Assembly (NCBI GenBank): GCA_937996235.1
Contig: CALKVK010000017.1
Span: 1 to 64,000, forward strand
Direction: 5' to 3'
Length of the DNA: 64,000 nt
Origin: an uncultured bacterium
GTDB taxonomy: Bacteria > Planctomycetota > JAJSAM01 > JAJVHW01
Below, one piece after another: positions 38,299 through 47,529 of this stretch (within the stretch, counting starts at the first letter, position 1; each line of letters begins with the position of its first letter). The notes under the pieces are model-generated. The model was given only the letters and a program-made list of their open reading frames with translations, made no database searches and was not told where the DNA came from. The position numbers were made by a program, and so were the translations under genes.

Positions 38299-40227
38299 AT
38301 GCACTACGAGCTCCTGCCCGGCATCCACGGTCCCGCCGACGTGCGCGCGCTCCCGGTCGAGCGGCTGACGCAGCTCGCGGCGGAGGTGCGCCACGCGATC
38401 TGCGAGCAGGTCAAGCAGAGCGGCGGGCACCTCGCGCCGAACCTCGGCGTCGTCGAGCTGACGATCGCGCTCCACCACGTCTTCGACTTCGGCCACGACC
38501 GGCTGCTCTTCGACGTCGGGCACCAGTGCTACCCGCACAAGCTGCTGACGGGACGCTTCGAGCGCTTCGCCTCGCTGCGGCGGACGGGCGGGCTCGCCGG
38601 GTTCCCCGACCCCGCGGAGTCGCCGTACGACCTGTTCCAGGTGGGGCACGCGGGCACGAGCATCTCGACCGCCGTCGGCGTGGCCCGCGGCGACCAGTTG
38701 AACGGCGAGGGGTTCCACCCGGAGACCAACCCGGGCGGACGCCGCACCGTCGCGCTCGTCGGCGACGCGTCGATCGCGAACGGCGTCGCGATGGAGGGGC
38801 TGAACGCCGCGGGCACGCTCGCGCGGCAGCTCCTCGTCGTCCTGAACGACAACGGCATGTCCATCTCGCGGCCGCAGGGCGCGCTCGCGCGCAGCCTGAG
38901 CGAACTGCGCGTGAGCGCGTCGTACCGCGACGTGAAGCGCCGTGCGCGCTCGCTCGCCGAGCGCTTCTCGGTCGGCGACGTCGTCGAGGGGCTCTACCAC
39001 CGCGTGAGCGACGCGGCGAAGGACCTGCTCGTCGAGACGTCATGGTTCTCGCACTTCGGCCTCGTCACGTTCGGCCCGCTCGACGGCCACGACCTGCCGC
39101 ACCTCGTGCGCGTGCTGCGCGAGGTCGCCGCGATCGACCGGCCGGTGCTGCTCCACGTGCACACCGTGAAGGGCAAGGGCTACGACTTCGCCGAGGGCGA
39201 CGCCACGCGCTTCCACTCGCCGGCGCCGTTCCGCGTCGAGGGCGGGACCGTCGAGATCGTCAAGAAGGGCCGCTCGTTCACGAGCGCGTTCTCCGACGCG
39301 CTGCTCGACGTGATGCGCCGCGACGAGCGCGTCGTCGCGTGCACGGCTGCGATGCCCGACGGCACCGGCCTCACCCCCGTGCTCGCGGAGTTCCCCGAGC
39401 GCGCGTTCGACACCGGCATCTGCGAGTCGCACGCGATGGACGCGCTCGCCGGACTCGCGCGCACCGGCTGGAAGCCGTTCTTCGCCGTCTACTCGACGTT
39501 CCTGCAGCGCGCGTTCGACCAGGCGTTCCAGGAGGTCGCGCTGCAGGGGCTCGCCGTGCGGCTCTGCCTCGACCGCGCGGGCCTCGTCGGCGGCGACGGC
39601 GCCGTCCACCACGGCTTCTGCGACATCGCGCTCCTGCGCGTGCTGCCGCGCGCGGTGCTCTGCGCGGCGATGGACGAGCCGAGCCTGCGCGCGGCGCTCG
39701 AGATGATGCGCGGCTACGAGGGCGGTCTCTCCGCCGTGCGCTACCCGCGCGAGAGCGTCTCGACGCGCTTCGCCGACCTGCCGTGTCCGCCGTTCGAGAT
39801 CGGCCGCGCGCGCGCTCTCGTCGAGCCGGAGGACCCCGAGGTCGCGATCCTCGCGTACGGCGTGTGCGTCGAGGACGCCGCGCAGGCGCTCGAACTGCTC
39901 GACGGCGAGGTCGAGGTCGCGCTCTACGACGCGCGCTTCGCGCAGCCCGTCGACGTGCACCTGCTGCGGCACCTGATCGCCGCGGACGTGCGCATCGTCA
40001 CCGTCGAGGACCACGCGCTCGCGGGCGGCTTCGGCGCCTGCGTGCTCGAGGCGGCCGCGGACGCCGGGCTCGACACGCGCGGCATCCGCCGCCTGGGCCT
40101 CCCGGCGCGCTGGATCCCGCACGGCGCGCGCACCGACCAGAAGCGCGCGGCGGGCATCGACGCGGCTGCGATCGCGTCGGCCGTGCGCGCCGCGGTGCGC
40201 GACGTCGCGGTCCACGCCCCGCGCTGA
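38299..40227 (+). CDS. dxs: 1-deoxy-D-xylulose-5-phosphate synthase
   Basis: 642 residues, close to the usual 620-640. It condenses pyruvate and glyceraldehyde 3-phosphate with thiamine diphosphate, the first step of the methylerythritol-phosphate isoprenoid pathway. LGVVELTIALHHVFD (about 50-64), DVGHQCYPHKLLTGR (about 74-88), the ThDP/Mg block VGDASIANGVAMEGLN ... LNDNGMSIS (about 153-193), the transketolase-pyrimidine half from about 320, with GICESHAMDALAGLA (catalytic Glu, about 373-387), and the transketolase C-domain from about 500. Alone on its strand: downstream gene is convergent and upstream is a ~1-kb repeat region. Its product could feed polyprenyl carriers for the glycan genes. 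Confidence 0.95.
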   Translation: MHYELLPGIHGPADVRALPVERLTQLAAEVRHAICEQVKQSGGHLAPNLGVVELTIALHHVFDFGHDRLLFDVGHQCYPHKLLTGRFERFASLRRTGGLAGFPDPAESPYDLFQVGHAGTSISTAVGVARGDQLNGEGFHPETNPGGRRTVALVGDASIANGVAMEGLNAAGTLARQLLVVLNDNGMSISRPQGALARSLSELRVSASYRDVKRRARSLAERFSVGDVVEGLYHRVSDAAKDLLVETSWFSHFGLVTFGPLDGHDLPHLVRVLREVAAIDRPVLLHVHTVKGKGYDFAEGDATRFHSPAPFRVEGGTVEIVKKGRSFTSAFSDALLDVMRRDERVVACTAAMPDGTGLTPVLAEFPERAFDTGICESHAMDALAGLARTGWKPFFAVYSTFLQRAFDQAFQEVALQGLAVRLCLDRAGLVGGDGAVHHGFCDIALLRVLPRAVLCAAMDEPSLRAALEMMRGYEGGLSAVRYPRESVSTRFADLPCPPFEIGRARALVEPEDPEVAILAYGVCVEDAAQALELLDGEVEVALYDARFAQPVDVHLLRHLIAADVRIVTVEDHALAGGFGACVLEAAADAGLDTRGIRRLGLPARWIPHGARTDQKRAAGIDAAAIASAVRAAVRDVAVHAPR

Positions 40228-40231
40228 GCGG

Positions 40232-41650
40232 CTACCAGGGGTCGAGCAGCGCGCGCAGGCGCGCGACGACCTCCGGCAGCTCCGCCGCCACGTCGTGCAG
40301 CTCGTCCGGGTCGGCGGCGACGTCGAAGAGCTGCGTGCGTCCCGCGCGCTCCGCGATCAGGTGATGGCGTCCGTCGAACGCGGTGCGGAGTTCGAGGTGG
40401 AAGACCGTCTCGTCCACGCCGGACACGTCCTGCCGCAGCCCTGCGAGGAGCGCCGTGTTCGGGCCGTACGCGCCGAGTGCGATGCGTCCCCCGAGGGGCT
40501 TGAGCAGCGACGCGCCGTCGAGGCCCGCGGGGAGCGGGAGCCCGCACGCCTCGAGGACGGTCGGGAAGACGTCCTCGAGCCGCACCACGTCGTCCACCAC
40601 GCGCCCGGCGTCGCGCGCGTCCGGGAAGCGCACGAGCAGCGGCACGTGGCAGATCGTGCGGTGCATGCTGAAGCGGTGCTCCCAGAGCCCGTGTTCGCCC
40701 AGGTTCTCGCCGTGGTCGGAGCAGACGATCAGCAGCGTGTCGTCGAGCAGACCGCGCGCGCGGAGCGCGTCGACGAACACGCCGAGCTGCGCGTCCGCGC
40801 CGGCCACCTCGCCGGCGTAGAGCGCCGGCAGCAGCTCGAGCACGCGCGGGTCCGCCGGGGTGATCCCGAGCGTGTGGCGCATCGCGTCCTCGTGGTCGAA
40901 CGCGCGCGCGGCGCGCAGCGTCGCGGCGTCCGCGGCCGCCGGGACGAACGCGTCCGCGGCGCCCGGGGGCGGGTCGTACGTGATGTGCGGCTCGAAGTCG
41001 TTGACGAAGACGAAGAACGGCCTCCCCGCCGCGCGCGACGCCGCCGCGAACTCGAGCGCCGCCGCGTGGACGGCCGGCGCGGACGGGAGCGCCGGGTTGG
41101 TCACGAGGCGGGGCGCGTGCGAGAAGCCCTGCAGGAGCCCCAGCTCCTCGCACACGACCGGGTTGCCCGTGAAGCAGCCGGTGCTCCGGCCCGCGTCCTG
41201 CAGCACCTCGGCGAGGGTGTTCGCACTGCGCGGGAGCATCGAGCGGCGGCTCTCGAGGAAGCCGTTCCGCGGCGGGCGCAGCCCGGTGAAGAGCGCCGCG
41301 TGCGCCGGTCCCGTCCAGCCCGCGGGCGACCACGCCTCGCGGTACGTCACCGACTCCTGCGCGAGCGCCGCGAGCCGCGGCGACGTCGTACAGCCGGCGT
41401 CCCACGGTGCACAACGGTCGGCGCGCGTCGTGTCGAGGACCACCACGACGACGCTGAGCGGCCGCGCGGCGGCAGGCGCGTCGCCGGCTGCGGGAGCCTG
41501 CGGCGGGACCGCCGTCACGGGCGGGCGGTCGCCGCAGGCTGTCGGCAGCGCCGCAAGCGCGAGCGCGGCGCACAGCGCGCCGCGCGCCGCCCGGGAGGCG
41601 GTCGCGGCGCGCCTCCCGCCGTGCGGCGAAGGCTGGATCTGGGGGTTCAC
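40232..41650 (-). CDS. Sulfatase-like lipoprotein with Thr at the nucleophile site
   Basis: 472 residues, GTG start. The export signal ends in ALPTACG, a lipobox with Cys at about residue 39, so probably lipid-anchored. VVVVVLDTTRADRCAPWD (about 67-84) begins the catalytic domain. The nucleophile segment is GWTGPAHAALFTG (Thr in place of the sulfatase Cys/Ser). CSDHGENLGEHGLWEH (about 315-330) carries the metal ligands, with DPDELHDVAAE near the end. Like the enzyme at 18987-20825, it probably does not use formylglycine. The gene ends four bases after dxs (convergent). Confidence 0.83.
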   Translation of the reverse strand: MNPQIQPSPHGGRRAATASRAARGALCAALALAALPTACGDRPPVTAVPPQAPAAGDAPAAARPLSVVVVVLDTTRADRCAPWDAGCTTSPRLAALAQESVTYREAWSPAGWTGPAHAALFTGLRPPRNGFLESRRSMLPRSANTLAEVLQDAGRSTGCFTGNPVVCEELGLLQGFSHAPRLVTNPALPSAPAVHAAALEFAAASRAAGRPFFVFVNDFEPHITYDPPPGAADAFVPAAADAATLRAARAFDHEDAMRHTLGITPADPRVLELLPALYAGEVAGADAQLGVFVDALRARGLLDDTLLIVCSDHGENLGEHGLWEHRFSMHRTICHVPLLVRFPDARDAGRVVDDVVRLEDVFPTVLEACGLPLPAGLDGASLLKPLGGRIALGAYGPNTALLAGLRQDVSGVDETVFHLELRTAFDGRHHLIAERAGRTQLFDVAADPDELHDVAAELPEVVARLRALLDPW

Positions 41651-41772
41651 AGGGCTCTTCCCTGGTCGTGGCGCGCGCGCGCCGTTTCGAGGGAGGACGC
41701 TCCGAGCGCCGCCCGCGTTGCGCCGGCGGCTCCGTCAGCACGACCGACGTCCGGCGCCGTCGCGGCGCCGCG

Positions 41773-44169
41773 TCACTCGGCGTCGTGGTCGTCGGAGTCC
41801 CGCACGTCCGCGAGCGCCTCGGCGAACGACGCGGCGTCGGGCCGCACGACCACGTCCACCGGCCTGCCGTCGCCGCGGACCTCGACGACCGTCGGCTCCG
41901 GGTCGCAGGCGACGTCCGCGCCCGTCGCGTCGTCCCAGAGCACGAGCGCGACGGCGTACCGTCCCGGCTCCCAGACCGACAGCGTGAGCGTGCGGTCGGA
42001 GCGGAACGTCGCGTCGTTCGTGCCGCCGTCGCGCGGGTCCTCGTACTCGCCGACCCGCTCGCCGACGCCGCTCGGCGCGCCGATCCAGCGCAGACTCGCG
42101 GAGAGTCCGCACGACGCATCCGGGAACGGGGCGCCGTCCGCGACCGCGAGGCGCACGGTGGTCATCGGGACGGGCCGGAGCACGAACGCCGTGTCGGCGG
42201 CGACCGCGTCGCGGCGCTGGGTGATGAAGCCCGGCGCGGCGACGACGAGATCGAGCCCGCGCCCGTCGGCGAGCAGGACGAGCTCCGCGGGGTCCTCCGG
42301 CCACGTCTCGTCCCAGCGCGCGCCGCCGGACGCGCGCGAGTGCACGCGCAGCGCGGGCACGGTGCGTCCGTCGGGATCGCGGACGGTGACGCGAACGGCC
42401 GTGCGCCCCTCGCCGAGATCGAGCGGCTGGAGGCGCGGGTCGCGGCACACCTCGCCCGCGACGATGCGCAGATCCGGGACGCGCCGCACGATCGACGCGT
42501 CGTCCCAGCCCGAGCGCACGATGAGCTCGCACGTGCCGGGGAGCAGGTGCGGGAAGCGGAACGTGCCGTCCTTCGCGACGCGGACGAGGACGCCGCGGGA
42601 CGTGTCGCGCTCGCCGGTCGCCGCGGCGGTGGCCGCGCCCCGCAGCACCACGGTCAGGTCGCCCAGATCGACGCCGGCGGGAGCGCTCAGGCGACCGTCG
42701 AGCGACCCGCACCGTGCCAGCGTCAGCCGCAGGTCGCGCGTGCCGGCGGGGACGCGACAGGGTGCCGAGAGCGCGAGATCGTCGCCGCTGCTCGCACCGA
42801 GGAGCACGTCGTCCGCGGCGGCACCTTCGATGCGGAAGCGCCCCTCGGCGTCGGTCGTCGCGCGGGGCCACAGCGAGGCGAAGATGCCGTCGTCCTCGCG
42901 CAGACGCGCCACCGTCGCGCCGACCACGGGCGCGCCGTCCGGGTCGACGACCACGCCCTCCGCGACGACCTCCGCGGCCGCGTCGCGCAGATCCCCGACG
43001 TCCCACACGTCGAGCGCCGCGTCGGACGGGACCGTGAGACGCCGCAGCGTGCTCTCGCCCTGCGCGTGGCCCGCGCGCAACTCGACGCACGCGCCGCGGA
43101 AGCCGCCCTCCGGCACGTCGAGGCGCAGCTCGAAGCGTCCGTCCGGGCCGCTCGTCGCGCGGCCGTCGGGTGCAGCGACGTCCCACGTGGAGCCGTTGCG
43201 CGCGACGTACGCGCGCACCTCGATGCCCGCGAGCGGCTGCTCCGCGGCGTCCACGACGCGCCCCGAGAGCAGCGGGCAGCGGGTGCCGAAGGCGACGCGG
43301 ACCACGCGCTCCTCGCCGGCGAGCGCGGGGCCGCGGAACTCCGTGCGCACGGTCCGCAGCGCCGTGTCCGCGCAGCTCACGTAGGCGACGAGCTCGCTCG
43401 CGACGGCCACACGCGCGAACACCGCGCGTCCGTCCTCGACCTCCACGCGCTCGCCACCCCGCGCGTCGCTCCGCGCGGACGCGTCTTCGTCCTCGTGCAC
43501 GTGGGATGCGGTCCGCTGCACGATCTCGTCGTCCTCCGCGCGGGACCGCAGCAGCACCTCGACGCGCCCCTCGGGCGCCGCGTCGCCGCCGAGCGCACGC
43601 CCCGCGCCGTCCACCAGCTCGACGACGACGCGCCCCGTGGCAGGCAGCGTCAGCCGCAACGGCTCCGCCTGCGCGACGCCGGGGACGACGCGCGCCGCGA
43701 CCGCCTCGGCCCCGGCGACGCCGACGGCGATCACGTGCTCGCCGCTGCACGTCCCGCTGCGCAGCACGGCGCGCCCCGCGACGTCCGTCCGCTCGCACTC
43801 CTCGACCCAGCGGTACGTGTCCCACTGCTCGCGCAGCATCACGAGCACGTCTGCCGCCGGCGCGCCCGCGGCGTCCACGACGTCCACGACGAGCGGCTCG
43901 CGCCCGTCGTCGGCGTCGGGCGGCGTCGCGTCCGGTCCCGCGGCGGCGCCGGAGGGCGGCGACTGCACGTCCGGCGTCGCGGCCACGGCGGCGGGAGGGG
44001 TCGCGATGCGCTGCCGCGTCGCGTCCGCCGCTGCCGGTGCATCCTCCGGCGCAGGCACGACCGTCGGCCCGGTGCGCGCTGCGGGCTCGCCGGCGCCCCA
44101 CGCGATCCACGCGACGAACGCTGCGAGCACGAGGAGCCCCACGACCACCACGGCGACGACCCGACGCAC
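41773..44169 (-). CDS. Membrane-anchored protein with repeated carboxypeptidase-regulatory-like domains
   Basis: 798 residues from GTG at 44169, giving an N-terminal anchor RRVVAVVVVGLLVLAAFVAW. Earlier in-frame starts would run into the divergent msrA gene. After a Pro/Ala-rich spacer come at least five beta-sandwich regulatory-like domains, recognisable as VVDVVDAAGAPAADVLVML, SGRVVDAAEQPLAGIEVRAY, AEGVVVDPDGAPVVGATVAR and VRVTVRDPDGRTVPALRVHS. No catalytic domain. Likely a periplasmic or surface scaffold of the same class as the protein at 8340-10532. Confidence 0.82.
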   Translation of the reverse strand: MRRVVAVVVVGLLVLAAFVAWIAWGAGEPAARTGPTVVPAPEDAPAAADATRQRIATPPAAVAATPDVQSPPSGAAAGPDATPPDADDGREPLVVDVVDAAGAPAADVLVMLREQWDTYRWVEECERTDVAGRAVLRSGTCSGEHVIAVGVAGAEAVAARVVPGVAQAEPLRLTLPATGRVVVELVDGAGRALGGDAAPEGRVEVLLRSRAEDDEIVQRTASHVHEDEDASARSDARGGERVEVEDGRAVFARVAVASELVAYVSCADTALRTVRTEFRGPALAGEERVVRVAFGTRCPLLSGRVVDAAEQPLAGIEVRAYVARNGSTWDVAAPDGRATSGPDGRFELRLDVPEGGFRGACVELRAGHAQGESTLRRLTVPSDAALDVWDVGDLRDAAAEVVAEGVVVDPDGAPVVGATVARLREDDGIFASLWPRATTDAEGRFRIEGAAADDVLLGASSGDDLALSAPCRVPAGTRDLRLTLARCGSLDGRLSAPAGVDLGDLTVVLRGAATAAATGERDTSRGVLVRVAKDGTFRFPHLLPGTCELIVRSGWDDASIVRRVPDLRIVAGEVCRDPRLQPLDLGEGRTAVRVTVRDPDGRTVPALRVHSRASGGARWDETWPEDPAELVLLADGRGLDLVVAAPGFITQRRDAVAADTAFVLRPVPMTTVRLAVADGAPFPDASCGLSASLRWIGAPSGVGERVGEYEDPRDGGTNDATFRSDRTLTLSVWEPGRYAVALVLWDDATGADVACDPEPTVVEVRGDGRPVDVVVRPDAASFAEALADVRDSDDHDAE

Positions 44170-44263
44170 GCGGGGGATGGTACGGGAACACTCCGGGCGC
44201 CCCGGGGGTTGACCGGACACGCGACGCGGCGTGGGTGCCGTGCGCGTCCCCGCTGGAGCCGCG

Positions 44264-45094
44264 ATGCCGCACCGCCCTGACGTCCGTCCGCTCACATCGA
44301 AGCGCAGCGTTCCGCGCACGTCGCGCACCACGGACACGCTGCGCAGTCTGCGCACGACCGTCGCGGCCGTGGGACTGGCGCTTGCGCTCTCGGCCTGTTC
44401 GGGCGCCGCGGCCCCGGATGCCGGGAGCCCGGATTCCGCGCCGGGCGCGCGCCCGGCGGCCGGAACCTCGAGCACGTCACCCGAGACGTCCCCGGCGCCG
44501 GCCGGGGCGGAGGAGTCCGCGATGCCGCACCCGTCTCCGTCCGATGCCGCCCCGTCCGACGCCGCCGTGCCCGAGTCCCGCACCGAGACGGCCACGTTCG
44601 GCGCGGGCTGCTTCTGGTGCACCGAGGCCGTCCTCGAGCAGGTGGACGGAGTCCTCGACGTGCGCTCGGGCTACATGGGCGGCACGGTCGCCGACCCGAC
44701 GTACCGCGACGTGTGTGGCGGCGACACCGGCCACGCCGAGGTGGTGCAGGTGCACTTCGATCCGGCGAAGGTCTCGTACGACACGCTGCTCGACTGGTTC
44801 TGGCAGCTCCACGACCCGACGACGCTGAACCGTCAGGGAGCGGACGTCGGCACGCAGTACCGCTCGGTGATCTTCTATCACTCGGAGGCGCAGCGCGAGG
44901 CGGCCGAGCGCTCGAAGGCGGCGGCGCAGGCCTCGGGCGAGTTCGACGGTCCGATCGTGACGGAGATCAGTCCGGCCGCGAGCTTCTATCCGGCCGAGGA
45001 CTACCACCAGGACTACTACCGTCTGAACGCGTCGCAGGGCTACTGCCGCGCGGTGATCGCTCCCAAGCTGAAGAAGCTCGGACTGAAGCACTGA
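44264..45094 (+). CDS. msrA: Peptide methionine sulfoxide reductase A, exported lipoprotein form
   Basis: 276 residues from ATG at 44264 (GGAG five bases upstream; a GTG at 44231 is also in frame). Residues 1-45 are a long basic lead plus lipoprotein signal (LALALSACSG; Cys at about 46), then a disordered Ala/Ser/Pro spacer to about 112. The MsrA domain starts TATFGAGCFWCTEAVLEQVD with catalytic Cys in GCFWC; GYMGGTVADPTY, GHAEVVQVHFD and YRSVIFYH are family blocks, and the end has GYCRAVIAPKLKKLGL with a resolving Cys. It reduces methionine-S-sulfoxide in exported proteins. Confidence 0.94.
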   Translation: MPHRPDVRPLTSKRSVPRTSRTTDTLRSLRTTVAAVGLALALSACSGAAAPDAGSPDSAPGARPAAGTSSTSPETSPAPAGAEESAMPHPSPSDAAPSDAAVPESRTETATFGAGCFWCTEAVLEQVDGVLDVRSGYMGGTVADPTYRDVCGGDTGHAEVVQVHFDPAKVSYDTLLDWFWQLHDPTTLNRQGADVGTQYRSVIFYHSEAQREAAERSKAAAQASGEFDGPIVTEISPAASFYPAEDYHQDYYRLNASQGYCRAVIAPKLKKLGLKH

Positions 45095-45113
45095 GCGCGA
45101 CGGCGCGCGCGGC

Positions 45114-45758
45114 TCAGGCGCGCGGGTGCGGACCTGGGAGATGCGTCCGCACCCACGGGTGCTCGTGGTGGTCGGACGCGTCGCCCGGCGGCGCGGACGA
45201 CGGGTCGGCGAGCGCGCGCAGTGCCGCGAGCGTGCGCGCGTCACGCTGCGACGCGACGGGGACGCCCGCGTCGAGCAGCAGCGCCGTCGCGACGCCCACG
45301 CCGCGGCGGTAGCGGCGCTCGGCGGCCGAGCGCGCGCCGTCGGAGATCACCTGACTGCCGCAGGCGGCGCTCATGTCGGTGAGCAGCGCGAGCTCGGCCC
45401 GCTCCGACAGCGCGAACGCGAGCATCGCCCGCGCGCCGCGCAGCAGCGCCTCGGTCAGGTCGGCGCCGTGTTCGTCGAGCACGCGTGCGCGGCCGGCGAC
45501 CACGTCCACCCCGTCGCCGCCGTGGAGGTCGGGCGTGGTGCGCGGCGTGCCGAGCGCGTGGTCCTCCGGGCAGAACGGCAGCGCGTGCACCGTCGGCAGC
45601 GCGAGGAACGTGCGCAGCACGTCGCCGAGTCCGTTGTCGGTGCCGTCCACGCCGCAGCGCACGCCGGCGAGGCAGCCGCTGACGAGCACGCGCCACGGTG
45701 CGTCCGGCGTCGGGCGACGCAGCGTGCGCAGCGCGCCGGGGTGGTGGGGGAGCAGCAT
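45114..45758 (-). CDS. DUF523 family protein
   Basis: 214 residues from ATG at 45758, which overlaps the upstream stop (TGATG). The DUF523 signature is VLVSGCLAGVRCGVDGTDNG (about 25-44) and a second conserved block TDMSAACGSQVISDG (about 127-141), with cysteines that suggest a metal or cluster site. PFCPEDHALGTPR (about 63-75) is also typical. The biochemical role of the family is not established. Co-transcribed with a HAD phosphatase. Confidence 0.84.
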   Translation of the reverse strand: MLLPHHPGALRTLRRPTPDAPWRVLVSGCLAGVRCGVDGTDNGLGDVLRTFLALPTVHALPFCPEDHALGTPRTTPDLHGGDGVDVVAGRARVLDEHGADLTEALLRGARAMLAFALSERAELALLTDMSAACGSQVISDGARSAAERRYRRGVGVATALLLDAGVPVASQRDARTLAALRALADPSSAPPGDASDHHEHPWVRTHLPGPHPRA

Positions 45759-46441
45759 CAGACGAGACCCAGGAGCGGTGCGTGGCGCAGCTCCGCCGCG
45801 TACGTGACGCACAGGTCCGGCGCGAGCGCACGCAGGCGGTCGGCGTCGCCGTAGCCGCCGAGCACCGCGACGACGCGCATGCCCGCCGCACGCGCGCCGA
45901 GCACGTCGGCGGCGCCGTCTCCGACGACGAGACAGTCAGCCGGTGCACACGCGAGCAGCTCGGCCGCGCGCAGGAAGAGAGCCGGGTCGGGCTTCGGGCG
46001 GTCGCCGACGTCGTCGGGGGTCACGACCGCGTCGAAGCGCGCGTGGAGCGCGTGCACGTCGAGGAACGCGCGCGTCGCGACGCGCGGCTTGTTCGTCGTG
46101 AGCGCGGTGCGGCGCCCGGCCGCGCGCAGCTCGTCGCAGAGCGGCACGACGCCGTCGTACGGGCGCGAGAGACGCCCCGAGATGCTCGGGTAGACGGCGC
46201 GGAACGCGTCGCGCAGGCGGCGCGCAGCGGGCAGCGTGACGTCCTCGGAGCCGAGCGAGCGCGCGCACAGCGCCCGCGCGCCGTCGCCGATCCAGGACCG
46301 CACGAGCGCCGGGTCGCCGACGGGCGGGTGGCCCTCGGCCGCGCGGGCGGCGTCGAGCGCCGTGACGATGTCCGCGAGCGTGTCGGCGACGGTCCCGTCG
46401 AGGTCGAAGAGGACGGCGGCGGGCGGCCTGGCGGCGGTCAT
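45758..46441 (-). CDS. HAD-family phosphatase, phosphoglycolate-phosphatase-like
   Basis: 227 residues. VLFDLDGTVADT (about 10-21) holds the nucleophile Asp and acid/base Asp. The helical cap runs to about residue 75. TTNKP (motif II Thr), KPDPALFLRAAEL (motif III Lys, about 149-161) and VVGDGAADVLGARAAGM (motif IV, about 172-188) complete the site. Closest to Gph-type phosphoglycolate phosphatases, but HAD substrates cannot be settled from sequence. First gene of a two-gene operon with DUF523. Confidence 0.85.
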   Translation of the reverse strand: MTAARPPAAVLFDLDGTVADTLADIVTALDAARAAEGHPPVGDPALVRSWIGDGARALCARSLGSEDVTLPAARRLRDAFRAVYPSISGRLSRPYDGVVPLCDELRAAGRRTALTTNKPRVATRAFLDVHALHARFDAVVTPDDVGDRPKPDPALFLRAAELLACAPADCLVVGDGAADVLGARAAGMRVVAVLGGYGDADRLRALAPDLCVTYAAELRHAPLLGLV

Positions 46442-46549
46442 CGCAGCAACCTGCCCGGCGCCGATCCGGCCCGCCAGCCGATTCCCGGCGCGACTCGCGC
46501 CGCGCGCGCGGGTTCAAGCGGCGGCACGGACGCGCAGCCGACCGCGCCG

Positions 46550-46585
46550 ACGACCCGGCGACCTGACGACCTGACGACCTGACGA
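46550..46585. repeat. Short tandem repeat CGACCTGA in 5' leader
   Basis: GGCGACCTGACGACCTGACGACCTGACGA-type octamers repeat about three times just upstream of the GAGGAGGAGAG ribosome binding site of the EF-hand gene. Slippage here would change leader length. Confidence 0.7.
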
Positions 46586-46600
46586 GGAGGAGAGTTCCCG

Positions 46601-47236
46601 ATGCGACGCAAGCACTGGACGCGATGGAGCCTGGCCCTCTTGCTCGGCGCGGCGGCCCTCTGCGGAGCCGCGACGCCCGCCCGCGCCGGCGACCCGGCGA
46701 CGCGCGCGGAGCGTCACCGTGCGAAGCTCGAGCAGTTCGACGCGAACAGGGACGGCCGGCTCGACGACGCCGAGCGCGCCGCGGCGCACGCGGCCCGCGA
46801 GGCCACACGCGACGAGCGCCGCGCCGCGCACCGTGCGGAGGCCTTGGCGCGGTTCGACGCGAACGGCGACGGCACGCTCGATCGTGCGGAGCGGCGGACC
46901 GCCCACGAGGCGCGTCGCGCGGCGCGTGCCGCCGACACGCCGCGTCCGCAGCGCGCACGCGCCCGCGACGACGGCGCCGCGCGACGTGGTGCCGCGCGAC
47001 GCGGTGCACGGCGCGGGGCCGTCCGTGGCGCGCGACGCGGTGCACTGCGGCGCGATGCACAGCGGCGCGATGCACAGCGGCGCGGTGAGATGGGCGGCGC
47101 ACGACGCGACGCACGTCGCGGTCTGCGCGCGACGAACCGCGTCGAGCGGCGCGGTGCACGTCGCGCCGCTCGGCGCGCGGCGCGGCGCTTCGCGCGCCGT
47201 CACGCACGCCGCAGCGCGCGTCGCAGCCGCATCTGA
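46601..47236 (+). CDS. Secreted EF-hand protein with Arg/Ala-rich tail
   Basis: 211 residues, ATG with a strong GAGGAGGAGAG upstream. Signal peptide residues 1-29 (LALLLGAAALCGAATPARA). Two EF-hand loops: FDANRDGRLDDAE (about 46-58) and FDANGDGTLDRAE (about 86-98), each with the acidic pattern for calcium. The last 100 residues are almost only Arg, Ala and Gly with RRGARR-type repeats: an intrinsically disordered, highly basic tail that might bind polyanions or the outer surface. The tail frame is open but low in complexity, so the exact 3' end is less certain. Confidence 0.68.
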   Translation: MRRKHWTRWSLALLLGAAALCGAATPARAGDPATRAERHRAKLEQFDANRDGRLDDAERAAAHAAREATRDERRAAHRAEALARFDANGDGTLDRAERRTAHEARRAARAADTPRPQRARARDDGAARRGAARRGARRGAVRGARRGALRRDAQRRDAQRRGEMGGARRDARRGLRATNRVERRGARRAARRAARRFARRHARRSARRSRI

Positions 47237-47272
47237 ACGGCCGCTCCGAACCGCCTGCGCGAATCGTTCGCA

Positions 47273-47303
47273 CGGGCCGTTCCCCAGCCCGGGGAACGGC
47301 CCG
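47273..47303. terminator. Strong hairpin, terminator-like
   Basis: Perfect 13-bp stem CGGGCCGTTCCCC / GGGGAACGGCCCG with a five-base loop, 37 bp after the stop of the EF-hand gene. No T-run follows, so it may act as a GC-rich terminator or mRNA 3'-end stabiliser. Confidence 0.6.
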
Positions 47304-47328
47304 CTCGCATTCGCTCGCAGTCCGCGGC

Positions 47329-47357
47329 TTCGCGAGCGGGCGCATCCCTGATACCCT
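47329..47357 (+). promoter_or_regulatory. Possible promoter of the polyamine operon
   Basis: TTCGCG (47329-47334), 17 bp, TACCCT (47352-47357), just after the hairpin and about 170 bp before the first gene of the polyamine operon. The match to sigma-70 boxes is weak and the leader would be long; the leader itself has no obvious riboswitch fold. Confidence 0.33.
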
Positions 47358-47529
47358 GTCAGCGACACCGACGTGGTTCGTCGCCCGCGTGGCGGCGGCC
47401 CGGTAGGCGCGCCCACGCCCTCTTCGTGTGCGGGGTGCCGCGTGATCTCGGGCGTGCAGCGCGCCCTACGAGGTCGCACCGGGTGCGCGGTGCGGCCGCC
47501 GGCGCGGCCTGACGCCCGGCGCGTCGTGC

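Noticed and set aside
37508..38368. Repetitive ORFs on both strands through the tandem repeats
   Set aside because: Translation only mirrors the DNA repeat unit. No start signals, frames change between units, and hairpin covariation points to nucleic-acid function.
47273..47303. Classical rho-independent terminator
   Set aside because: The stem is excellent but no T-run follows; listed only as terminator-like.
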